From contig JAQMWT010000049.1 of NCBI GenBank assembly GCA_029834535.1, forward strand, positions 1 through 59,825: 59,825 nt of DNA, read 5' to 3'. The notes under the pieces are model-generated. The model was not told the origin of the DNA. It did no database searches and saw only the letters and a program-made list of their open reading frames with translations. The DNA is from Chrysophaeum taylorii (lineage: Eukaryota; Sar; Pelagophyceae; Pelagomonadales; Pelagomonadaceae). Positions 19,201 through 26,500 of this stretch are shown here, piece after piece (the stretch's first letter is position 1; each line of letters starts with the position of its first letter). Position numbers and translations under genes: made by a program.

Positions 19201-21798
19201 CACGATTGGTGCATCGATTCGTTCATCCTTGAACTTAATCTTCTTGCGCCCGTAGACGACTTGGGTTCGATAAAAACAGATCCGATCGTGGGGGTAGTCC
19301 ACGACGGCTCCTAAAACTCGTATATCGCGCCCTCCCAACAGGAACAGATAGTTCGTATCGGCCACAATAGCGACAATGGGGGCGGCGATGTTGTCGGCGA
19401 GGGCGACCCGAATCGCGATCCAACGAAAGATCGTCGTCGTATTCAACCCTGATCCGTACAGCTTGCGCTTAATCGGAAGTTCGCCTTCATCGAAAATCAG
19501 CTTTCTGACCATTTCTCGGCAAATATAAGAAACATCCGCCATTCCATCGACACCGATGGTCGTCGAGAATTTCGGTCCGTCACGATTCCTGTAGATGTGA
19601 CAGGCCATAAACGTAAGAGTACCCGTATCTAAACAACTGAGGGTAACCAAATCATCTTCGATCGTCTTGCCATCTCGCGGCGTCAACGAAGTGTGAGCAC
19701 ATCGGGCTCTGACTCGCTCATCTCCGGGGTTGGGCATCGATACCGCGGCTTGAGCTCTCGTATCATCTGTTGTTGGCGTCATCGACGTAATGCTCGCGGC
19801 AGCCTCTTTATCTGGCGGCTTCCGCTCTTCCTCCAAGACAATCTCAGAGGGAATCAGTGCTGGTAGGGGATCCCGATCTTCGCTATTCTCGGAAGCAAAG
19901 GACCTCTCCCATAACTCATTCATTTCGTCTTTCCAGAACGCATCCGTAGATTCATTCGTCGTTGGTTGATCATCACCATCATCGGCGATCGGTTCCGTGT
20001 CGGCTGCGGCTTCGAGTCCGTAGCTGAGCGGTTGTTCTGGTGGCTTCTTTAGCAAGAAGTTCCGAGTTCTCGTCCACCAATCCTGCAGGTTCCACGTCGG
20101 CTCGTCTTCGTCCCAATCCAGAACGCTGCTAATCTTCTTCTTAAGTCTATCCTTTTCTTCCGGCGGCGTATCCGTGGCTCGATCCGTAGTAACCGAAACC
20201 GTTTCGGGGGGGTCCGCAGGAAAAGATGGCGTCGTCCCCGACGTCAACTCTATCGTAAGATCGTCGTCTGCATCACTCGCGATGGTCATCGTCTCGTCCG
20301 TCGAATGATCGCACGAGCTATCACTGCAGAAATCCATGTCTGGCTCACAGCCAGTTCGGTTGCCAAAGGTCGTCTCTGGAAGGTCCAAAGATAAGCCAAT
20401 AGCGTCGAGGGCTTCCTCGTCAAAAAATAACGGTGCGTCGTCCGTGGACGACTCGTCAAGTAACGTTATCGCGGACACTGGTTCACAAGGTGTAACTTCT
20501 TCATCTTCCGAATCTGAATCGCCTTCCCAGTACCGTGGAGCTTCGAGTTCATCGCTCGAATCGTCGAGTTCATCGCTCGACCTCTCCTCGTAAATCTGTG
20601 CCAAAGACCGACGATTGGTCAGCACGTCGTGGGGTGGCTCGTCCATCAGCGGGCGAGCAAGATCGTCGAATGCGGCCGCGGCAAGGGTGTCGGCTGCGTC
20701 GTCGGTGCGGGTGTCCGTGTGCGGGTACACCATCACTCCTAATGGTAATTGTTGACCGCAAGGGGTCGTAAACGCGAATGTTGCAGACGAATGTCCCGAG
20801 TCTTCCCGGTAACGGCCATCGTCCGAATTTCGATCGCGAGATCTTCGTTGCCGGCGGCGGCGTGAATGTCTGCTAGAGCTCCGGCTGTCTTTCCGCCGGC
20901 GCTGGCGCGAGCTGCTACGGCTCTTGTCGCGGCGTCGGGGGCTCCGGCTATCTCGACGGCCCGATCGTGTCGAAGACGATCGGCCGTGTCCATCTTTCAA
21001 TTGCTTCACGGAATCCATAACCGTGGTCAGCTGCGTGCCCAAATCATTGAGTCTGCTCTGAATATCGTGAGCAGCGCTCGAACCGAGGGTGGCATTAGAA
21101 CTGCCGTCGTCACGCGAATGATTATCTCTCTTTTGTCGGCTCTCCCATCGTCCTCGCGAAATGGGCTTTTTGCCGTCTTCGATGTATTTACACATCGCCA
21201 CATAATAGTCTTCTGGTTCGCGGTTGCAAATGACCCGGTTCCCGTGTTCATCCTTGTCGTGAGTCGTTAAGAAAAACCCACAATCCTTGCATGTCCTCTC
21301 GAGCCACTTGTTCGGGTTTTCTTTGAGGCGCAATGCTTCATATTTCGTCGTTTTGTCTTTTGTTCCCGAGACGAGCGCCCGTCCTCCGCGTCCAAACGGT
21401 GGCTTCTGCGGCTTCCCGCCCGAGGGGCTCGTTGAATTTCGGCTGTTCTTCTCCGCCATGGCTGTCGCGAAATCGTTCTCGAGCCGTGTAATCAATGACA
21501 ACGTAGACGTAAGCGTCTTATACGTCGTCGGGTGTCCGCTGCGCATCGTTCGCACGCGGGATTTCAATTCGCTGGACTCCAGTCCACGTATCAAGTAAGA
21601 AATGATCTCCACATCGTTGAGATCTCGGTTGGCCACAGAACAGTACGCCATGGCCTCTTGCTGAAATTTAATACAATACGAATGCACGTGGCGTTCCCCG
21701 GAGCGTTTCGGGACAGTCGCTTGGGTCGTGCATTGCAATTTTCGTAGCGATTCCTCGGCCGTCACCGGCAGTGGGCAACTCTCTCTGAAATATTTCAA
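16216..21798 (-). CDS. Gag (C-terminal part)-protease-MTase-RT polyprotein, element C
   Basis: 1860 codons. Residues 1-180 continue the Gag capsid-like helices and a Cys/His segment (CKDCGFFLTTHDKDEHGN); about 265-330 is an RS-rich stretch; about 370-690 is acidic. The protease is at about 710-840, with GVDGMADVSYI (Asp about 750) and RDIRVLGAVVDYP. The C5-MTase is at about 1135-1410: I LFSGAGGSTLGL, IV ASPPCVHSALCN (Cys about 1220), VI position LIEQEAS, VIII MSCRVRLLVS, IX LNLKMTSELLTMP, X ASVVPPDT. RT runs from about 1480 to the end with CIDIRWGYHN, LPLGVKTAGA and FVDDIMM (about 1808). A TAA after HILTP stops it inside RT where copy B has Glu. Gag, MTase and Pol share one frame with no frameshift site. 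Confidence 0.93.
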   Translation of the reverse strand: MKYFRESCPLPVTAEESLRKLQCTTQATVPKRSGERHVHSYCIKFQQEAMAYCSVANRDLNDVEIISYLIRGLESSELKSRVRTMRSGHPTTYKTLTSTLSLITRLENDFATAMAEKNSRNSTSPSGGKPQKPPFGRGGRALVSGTKDKTTKYEALRLKENPNKWLERTCKDCGFFLTTHDKDEHGNRVICNREPEDYYVAMCKYIEDGKKPISRGRWESRQKRDNHSRDDGSSNATLGSSAAHDIQSRLNDLGTQLTTVMDSVKQLKDGHGRSSSTRSGRRDSRSPRRRDKSRSSSRQRRRKDSRSSSRHSRRRRQRRSRDRNSDDGRYREDSGHSSATFAFTTPCGQQLPLGVMVYPHTDTRTDDAADTLAAAAFDDLARPLMDEPPHDVLTNRRSLAQIYEERSSDELDDSSDELEAPRYWEGDSDSEDEEVTPCEPVSAITLLDESSTDDAPLFFDEEALDAIGLSLDLPETTFGNRTGCEPDMDFCSDSSCDHSTDETMTIASDADDDLTIELTSGTTPSFPADPPETVSVTTDRATDTPPEEKDRLKKKISSVLDWDEDEPTWNLQDWWTRTRNFLLKKPPEQPLSYGLEAAADTEPIADDGDDQPTTNESTDAFWKDEMNELWERSFASENSEDRDPLPALIPSEIVLEEERKPPDKEAAASITSMTPTTDDTRAQAAVSMPNPGDERVRARCAHTSLTPRDGKTIEDDLVTLSCLDTGTLTFMACHIYRNRDGPKFSTTIGVDGMADVSYICREMVRKLIFDEGELPIKRKLYGSGLNTTTIFRWIAIRVALADNIAAPIVAIVADTNYLFLLGGRDIRVLGAVVDYPHDRICFYRTQVVYGRKKIKFKDERIDAPIVTFRSIYDRDPITVPIYNHQHDAFRKSLDLVKTRVYARLSTIKDLRSPPPERTVALATRGHATTKFSPAPGEDARGVVAYAARTLQIEPGRTYNLPVILSKPMEMGQVFVATFAENEQLGVVEGMCSSCEEHDRSAARVAVTAAEEVPTVVTQGEVLAIGDIVRYEDELNVSTINELTKECEEGYDKGDLSFTVPVASHLTHCDESPPPMLLSTAQKDAATAVADKSTVKRPEGNDDFARRSEEDEKKCREITEAEIRRRYEKVQWLPITYRKVVMLFSGAGGSTLGLQRANEMCGTSFRVVLALDASDTANQIHHKNFPNIPVVQHTLCGRYVTTLRLIESYLPYAEWSSSMCVASPPCVHSALCNLTSRDVGKGVTATHWTMKLCKMAGFFMWLIEQEASIISYVARLHPYVYVVNFYDITPSLMSCRVRLLVSSHPLHLRAVPKTCKNMQQEFAAALGYADERHLLQMNNLGSSRAATDAAYTVTRVPLRVGPHRSDYRSLNLKMTSELLTMPLDFDWAGFSRTTSLKHLASVVPPDTMTLLVLDLHNSVTKDFHLSGEALPSALSPADRPFDYYLQIDETTLRHVQVPLLNTRTRVVRWVSTDDLQDRTKWKPPEVPLIPPATDEPGTSHASSAGPPRQPNLDVPPDPERDREPKIKSEPSVRVKGERINKSHPEVRLKYEKKFDVPWKDAPRDAEGAPLPQTPEHVKDNEAMKVQIPTKEEVDKVVQELGIPDNPHLDDEAKLMLRHCVQYSWAFFDPIMRPVDSPPVSLRFKDANPRPIKMTPYRLTPAKLDCLRKQISEWCRDGVIRPANSPWGFPVLMLPKKGAEIGTSNAFRAAVDLRQLNDQLVNDSWPNIRQDDALAFLAMRRWRTCIDIRWGYHNLRLDPTAQDAVTMVSPLGAHTFLRLPLGVKTAGALFSKQMASDLSQWIYRDLVAFVDDIMMGSDDLHRHLQVSIAVMCHLAQRGYSGRIATFHLLKDDIEFLGHILTP

Positions 21799-21823
21799 AA
21801 TCTGGAGGCAATACTTCTCGTTC

Positions 21824-22187
21824 TAACTAACTAACTAACTTCAGACCTCTCCCGAGCATGGGAGCCAGGCCGGACCGACAGGAGCCAGTCCGGAATCACG
21901 GGCCTGTAGACGAGGAGCGCCGAAAGGTCGGTCGGCGGAGAGTGATCATCAAGCTTGTCGCCATGCGACGAGGAGACCGCGATGTGACTGACAACCAACT
22001 CGTCGATAACCGTCCGTCTGCGCCCCCCGGCCATACCCCGTCCCACTGCGAACGTTCCGGCTGCCAACCGGCCCGCCCGGAAGGCGAATAGGTGCCAACC
22101 TACGCCGGGAGGGCGGATGCCTTCGCAAGGCTCTGGATTCATGAGGCACCGTCCTCCATCGCAAAACCGCAGTCGGCGATCAGGGTA
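21824..22187 (-). mobile_element. SINE copy 2 (full length, inside gag of element C)
   Basis: Flanked by acttctcgttc at 21813-21823 and 22188-22198. The insertion plus duplication adds 375 bp, a multiple of three. Removing it joins the Gag halves in frame at a site (LNEK then YC) that aligns with the uninterrupted Gag of element E. Confidence 0.93.
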
Positions 22188-22314
22188 ACTTCTCGTTCAA
22201 TCGTCGTAATCGTCGTACCACTGAACCGTACTCCTCATCGTCGATATCCCGACGTAAATAAAAAGACGCTGGTTGATCGAGATTTTTACACAGGTCTTCG
22301 TACTTCTTTGAGTG

Positions 22315-23190
22315 TCATCGGAAAATCGGTGCGACTGTGTCGCGCAGAGTCGCGGGTAGCAGGTACCGTAGTTTCTCCAAGCTAAAATGGTCTTCGGCTA
22401 ACGTACTCATCACCGCGCCCGCATCTAAATCGAACTGGTCCTGATCGCGTCCATCGAGAACCAGTTTAAAAGTTTCGGTCTTTAATCCGGAGGTTGATCG
22501 CCGCTCCTTGTTGCGATCGTGTTTAGCTAACGCGCTGGCGAATCGATCCGTGAAACCCGTCAAGAACTCTTGGGTGTCGATCCTTCCGTCGCCACGCGTA
22601 TTCTCCTTTTCTTCGTCATCGTCGTCTTCATAGCGCGGCTTCCTAGCTTTCGCGCGTGATCGTGTAGTTGGCGGCCCTTCCTCAGCTCGGGACTCCGGGC
22701 TGCTCGCTCGCCTTGATCGACTCGGCGTACGCAACTCGTCTCTTTCACGTATCAACGAGCTTACTTGATCTTGGAGGTCGTCTGCTCGAGCGTTGGCCCT
22801 ACGCACTTGCTCTCTTAATTCTTCGGCCTCCTTCCGTTGTAGCCGCTCTTTTCGATCGTTTTGTTCTTCTAGTTGCTTTAAAAGTCGTTCCTGCGCGCGT
22901 TCGTTCTCTTCGCGTAATGCCCGCAAGTGAGTCTCGTAGAACTCATTCATTCCCGTTACATCCGGGGGTCGTGCACGCGTTGACGGAGCTGTCGATCGTC
23001 CTCCCGGCGGTCTATCCGCGGTCTCGCCGTTGTTGTAGTCTAGTTCTTCTTCCTCGTCGTCAACTTCCGTGTCGTGCTCTTCTTCATCGTCATCATTATC
23101 ATCATCGTCATTCCGTTCGCTCGTCTCATCCTGACGGCTTGGCGGTTCGTCATATCGCATCTGCTCGTCGGCAGCATCATCGTCTTCCAT
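22315..23190 (-). CDS. Gag N-terminal region, element C
   Basis: 291 codons, in frame with the long polyprotein. Residues 1-80 are very acidic (DDDDNDDDEEEHD), about 95-165 form a charged coiled coil (heptads such as LREENERAQERLLKQLEEQ), then a basic Ser/Arg segment and a domain ending LPATLRDTVAPIFR. The TGA at 22315-22317 sits inside the capsid-like region, since the following codons (KKYEDLCKNLDQPASFYLRR) continue the homology with element E; it is probably a nonsense mutation. An in-frame leader (23284-23778) lies upstream but is closed by a TAG at 23284, so I take M23190 as the likely start. Confidence 0.8.
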   Translation of the reverse strand: MEDDDAADEQMRYDEPPSRQDETSERNDDDDNDDDEEEHDTEVDDEEEELDYNNGETADRPPGGRSTAPSTRARPPDVTGMNEFYETHLRALREENERAQERLLKQLEEQNDRKERLQRKEAEELREQVRRANARADDLQDQVSSLIRERDELRTPSRSRRASSPESRAEEGPPTTRSRAKARKPRYEDDDDEEKENTRGDGRIDTQEFLTGFTDRFASALAKHDRNKERRSTSGLKTETFKLVLDGRDQDQFDLDAGAVMSTLAEDHFSLEKLRYLLPATLRDTVAPIFR

Positions 23191-23283
23191 ATCGGCTCTG
23201 GCTCGTTCTAATCGGCCGAGATCAGAGCGGGTCCAAAATGATTGAGTCGTCGTCGTTCTCGTGCTTCTTCGACTCTGGGACTT

Positions 23284-23652
23284 CTACTCGTCGACGACAC
23301 GCGTAATATAGTCGTTGCGTGCGTCTTCCACCGACCGATCTATCAGTCCGGAGGGCGGCAGAATTCGTCTCTGCCCGGCAATCAGTGCCTCCGTGAGTTG
23401 CGATCTCACTCCGCTCGCCTGCGGCAGCGGTACCCGGGTTGCGCGTCGGCTATAACCGAATCGCGCGTCGTCACCTCCGACGACTAACGTATCCGGCCGG
23501 GGAACTTTCCCACGGCAGTGGTCCTTCTGGAATTCCTTGTCGGCGCGCTTGATCAGGGCGCGCACGGCTTGTCCGGGCCGTGTAGAGAATGCAAGATGCA
23601 CTCGTTCGCTGCGACCGATATGGTCGCTCGAATCTCGTATTCCTCCACCACC
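23284..23652 (-). pseudogene. leader reading frame upstream of Gag, element C
   Basis: In frame with Gag and open from the LTR edge to a TAG at 23284. Its end, GLIDRSVEDARNDYITRVVDE, is similar in pattern to the leader of element E at 40116 (GLITPEAL ... FRTVVDE), which suggests a conserved N-terminal Gag part or leader peptide. Whether it is translated is unknown. Confidence 0.4.
23633..23650 (-). other. primer-binding-site candidate, element C
   Basis: Two bases after the 5' LTR the minus strand reads TGGTGGAGGA, starting with the TGG expected for pairing with a tRNA CCA end. Element E has exactly TGGTGGAGGA two bases after its presumed LTR end (40023-40032), so the site is conserved between diverged families. 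I cannot say which tRNA would fit. Confidence 0.6.
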
Positions 23653-23966
23653 TGTGGCGTAAGGAGAATTTACGCCTACCTGGCGTGCCTTCGAATCATG
23701 GCTCGCCGTTCGCGTCCGTGCCCTTGATGGAGTCACTGGACGAGGATGGCCATTCTCCCGCCACACAACCACAAGCAACTTCCGTGCCTGGTCCTCACAA
23801 CTTGAGGATCGGCTGTTGCTCTATGATCAAGAACACTTGAATCACAGAAATCAGGGAAGATGATGACATAGGGGAAACTGACATCATCAGAACGGAGTAC
23901 GGTGCCCCTGATAAGGGGGGGCTCTAGAAGAGGGATAAGCCTTAGGTGGCGGGTGTTGCGGCCACA
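23653..23966 (-). repeat. 5' LTR of element C
   Basis: 314 bp, TGTGGCCGCAACACCC at 23966 to CTTACGCCACA at 23653. It lacks the SINE present in the 3' LTR and thus preserves the empty site. Confidence 0.93.
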
Positions 23967-23997
23967 GCAATTGCTGAGCGGCCACAGCAATTGCAGA
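23958..23997. repeat. 20-bp tandem duplication across the LTR/target junction
   Basis: GCGGCCACAGCAATTGCTGA is followed directly by a copy with one change near its end. The unit spans the last bases of the LTR, the target duplication and flanking DNA, so it arose after integration. Confidence 0.8.
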
Positions 23998-24127
23998 GCG
24001 GCGTGATGATCGTCTAGAAGAAGCGCACGCCGGCGACGAGGACGCGATGCGCGCACTCGAGGACGAACGTGAGAGTGATCGTCTGCGCCGCGCCGCATGC
24101 CACAAGAGTCGCATCGAAGCAAGCTAA
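23967..24127 (+). pseudogene. interrupted ORF, right half (disrupted by element C)
   Basis: Continues the Arg/Glu-rich frame left of element C: ERRDDRLEEAHAGDEDAMRA, then LEDERESDRLRRAACHKS and a stop at about 24125. The AGDEDA.. unit occurs on both sides of the insertion, showing an internally repetitive protein. Identity unknown. Bases 24128-24174 beyond it hold a run of C and a run of T. Confidence 0.45.
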
Positions 24128-24174
24128 ACGAGCTGGTCGTAGTCACCAGCAGCGCTCCTCGCCCCCCCCCCTTT

Positions 24175-25134
24175 CTAACTTTTTTTTCCCAACCAAAGCC
24201 CTGCCGCGCCGGCCCTAATCGAAAAAAAAGGGACCGTCAAGAATCCCAAGCGAAAGTTAGAGATGCCCTCTATTTCGTCTTGAGACGGGTGTTCTGTCGT
24301 TTTATAGGAATGTAACCGGAGAAACAGCATGGTTAACGTTTCAAGCTCGGTTACAGTTAGGCGAACGGACCCCGTGCGACTGAAGGTGCTGTAAGTTTTA
24401 GGTATGGAAACAAATGGTACATCAGAGAAGACTTGTGTCCATGGTTCATCGACAATTAACTTTCGACTTATGGTATTAGCGTGATCCGCAATGTCCAGGA
24501 AGGAAGTAACTCTCTTGTTAGGCCAAGAAAGCAAGTCTAGCGGGCCGGTGTTATACTTGCGGGCAACGAGGATCCACCTTTCCCGTGCTTGGTAGTCTCC
24601 ACACAAGTAACAGGGAAAGCGATCGCATATATCCACTGTGTAATGCATTGTAGAGAAGATCAGATTGGCAACTCGTATATGATCTTCATAGGATGCCGAG
24701 TGTGGTGGTGACATCTCCATATAACGAACAAGGGGCTTTAAAAGTTTGAGTACACTTAGGGCACTTTGGAACAAGGAGTCATCCATATCTCGCTCGAAAG
24801 TTGATATAGATCACCCGTTGAATATGCTGCGATTAGTACATGGGGAAGTCAATTCCACAATATCAGAGTAGTATCGAGCACGTTATGCGTCTGATGCGCG
24901 GTGCAGATAGGCTAAAAACTTTGGATGGGACGGAAACACTTCAATAGAGTTGCCAAACCGTCTTCGAAGCATATGCGTAAGATTTTCATCGCTCTCAACA
25001 ATAACTATAACGTTGATGTTGATTCGCAAGTCATTGGAGGCGCAAGCCAAGAATGCAGGAGTAGACAACCCGGAGCAAAGTAGTGTTACAGTGGGTACGC
25101 GTGAGCTAGAGTTGGATGTTATGGTATGAAGCAA
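24175..25134 (-). pseudogene. C5-cytosine methyltransferase domain, copia-type element
   Basis: One frame, broken by TAA at 24883 and TGA near 24813, carries MTase motifs in order: motif I VTLLCSGLSTPAFLA (about 25090-25045), a motif II-like VIVESDENLTHML, motif IV with the catalytic Cys TSPCTNRS (24849-24835), motif VI position YMEMSPP (about 24720), motif VIII YQARERWILVAR (about 24595) and motif IX SVRLTVTELETL (about 24350). Motif X is not clear. The domain is very different from the gypsy-type MTase, so it is probably a separate acquisition. Upstream it is in frame with the protease once the stop at 25152 is read through. It cannot be active in this copy. Confidence 0.75.
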
Positions 25135-25275
25135 ACTTGGGTTAAACTTGCGTCATACAGGGGGTGAGAAATGCTTGCGAACATAAGGCAACTGTGAATG
25201 CATGGACTCCAAAATGGTTTTAAGCCACGGGACGTAGATTGCACGTTCTAGTAGTTTGGAGTAGAGTTTTAGCAT

Positions 25276-25639
25276 GCCCTTACCCTGATCGCCGACCGCA
25301 TGGTTGCTATGGAGGACGGTGCCTCATGAATCCTGAGCCTTGCGAGGGCATCCGCCCTCCCGGCGTAGGTTGGCACCTATTCGCCGCTCGGGCGGGCCGG
25401 TTGGCAGCCGGAACGTTCGCAGTGGGACGGGGTATGGCCGGGGGGCGAAGACGGAAGGTTATCGACGAGTTGGTTGTCAGTCACATCGCGGTCTCCTCGT
25501 CGCATGGCGACAAGCTTGATAATCACTCTCCGCCGACCCACCTTTCGGCGCCCCTCGTCTACAGGCCCGTGATTCCGGACTGGCTCCTGTCGGTCCGGCC
25601 TGGCTCCCATGCTCGGGAGAGGTCTGAAGTTAGTTAGTT
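25276..25639 (+). mobile_element. SINE copy 3 (full length)
   Basis: Flanked by agttttagcat (25265-25275) and agttttggcat (25640-25650), one mismatch. It lies between the protease and MTase parts of the copia-type element. Insertion plus duplication is 375 bp, so the frame on the two sides still matches. Confidence 0.9.
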
Positions 25640-25651
25640 AGTTTTGGCATC

Positions 25652-26154
25652 TCACGTTGTTCGTTGAAAGCACTTAATTTAAACTGTAAGGAGCGAAGCT
25701 CCATCTTTCGAGCTTTAGCTTGCTGTAGCGAGTAGATTGGGAGCGTAGGTAAAAGGTTGTTTAACCTAAACAGAGTAATCTTGACGTTGTCATCATTCTT
25801 GCTCTGGATCGTTGACTGTCCTTTAAATTCAACCCCATAAAGATGTATAACAAGTTTGTCTTCTCCCAACTGGGTCATGCTGATGATGTGCAAATCATGA
25901 TCGTTGTGCTGATTCTGCTTAGGTAGGAAAAGTGCAGCATCAACCTTGACGTAGCCAACGTTAGGATGATTTGGGAGAGCGGGAATAACCGTTCTTACTA
26001 TCATTGCGTGGGTAATGCTTTGAGAGTCCGCAGCCGACTGGATGGCGGGCGACAAGGATTCGGGCAATTTAACGATGTGTATTGGGTCAGCATAACGTTT
26101 AAAGTCAACGACATGTTGTGAGGCACATGTATCTGCATACCCAGGTGTAGCCAT
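25652..26154 (-). CDS. copia-type protease region
   Basis: From MATPGYADTCASQHV the protein follows the layout of copia protease and pre-integrase: DTCAS at the DTGAS position (Asp at 26131-26133), a middle VRTVIPALPNHPNVGYV segment and DLHIISMTQLGED, which matches the NLLSV.QL block, then LFRLNNLLPTLPIYS. The third residue of the active triad is Cys (TGT) instead of Gly (GGT), a one-base difference that would inactivate the enzyme. Upstream codons after an in-frame TAA (26163) belong to the same frame. The frame crosses the SINE into the MTase linker. Confidence 0.7.
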
Positions 26155-26162
26155 TAATGGTA

Positions 26163-26500
26163 AGTTTTACTCATTATACAACTTCAGCATGGTTGCGTAA
26201 CACGCATGTGTAGAGCTTTGACCAAAGACATACTGCGTCATGAAGCTTTGTGTTTGTTCGGAAGGTACAACAACGAGTGTAAAACCATTATCTAATTTTG
26301 GGAGCATCCTAGGGGGCTCTGTGCCATTCTCGTTCTCTCCGTCATGTTGATTATTGGAAATATCAGAGTTATGAGGAGCTTCCCGTGCTTGACGACGAAC
26401 GATATCATTCTGTGCTTTAGCGTTTATGTGCTGCAGTAATGGTTGAGGAATATTGTCGATTTCTTCATCTTTGATAGAAAGAAAGGTATTGCAGAGTATT
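26163..26500 (-). pseudogene. Gag/protease linker, copia-type element
   Basis: An open stretch without a usable start reads IKDEEIDNIPQPLLQHINAK, then an acidic Asn-rich part and MLPKLDNGFTLVVVPSEQ, ending with a TAA eleven codons before the protease frame begins. It looks like the end of Gag or the Gag-Pol linker. Confidence 0.5.

Larger units (their letters stand above)
12787..23966 (-). mobile_element. complete Ty3/gypsy-type retrotransposon with MTase domain, copy C
   Basis: Both ends are visible: LTRs at 12787-13478 and 23653-23966 with TGTGGCG...CGCCACA ends, flanked by the 5-bp target duplication gcaat (12782-12786 and 23967-23971). Inside, reading leftwards: primer-binding candidate, Gag, RS-rich and acidic region, protease, C5-MTase, RT, RNase H, integrase, GPF and C-terminal module, polypurine tract. 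All coding parts share one frame from 23190 to 13519, broken only by stops at 22315, 16216 and 14431 and by a SINE that keeps the frame. A second SINE sits in the 3' LTR. Without the SINEs the element is about 10.4 kb. Confidence 0.95.

Noticed and set aside
18598..19314. Plus-strand frames of 107-122 codons within element C
   Set aside because: They lie opposite the protease/MTase linker, differ in frame between copies and carry no motif.
19600..19650. DTG triplet in CLDTGTLTF of element C as the protease active site
   Set aside because: The same position is DPG in copy A and EAG in element E, while the downstream DGMAD is invariant and sits in the right fold context.
24128..24190. Poly-C/poly-T tract as a retroposon tail or terminator
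   Set aside because: No target duplication or element body on either side could be found.
25239..25637. Frames of about 75-145 codons on both strands of every young SINE copy (ending EVS or starting MGARPDRQ)
   Set aside because: The copies are too similar for frame conservation to mean anything, the two strands cannot both be constrained, and the old copy at 45679 does not keep either frame. Treated as chance ORFs in a GC-rich SINE.
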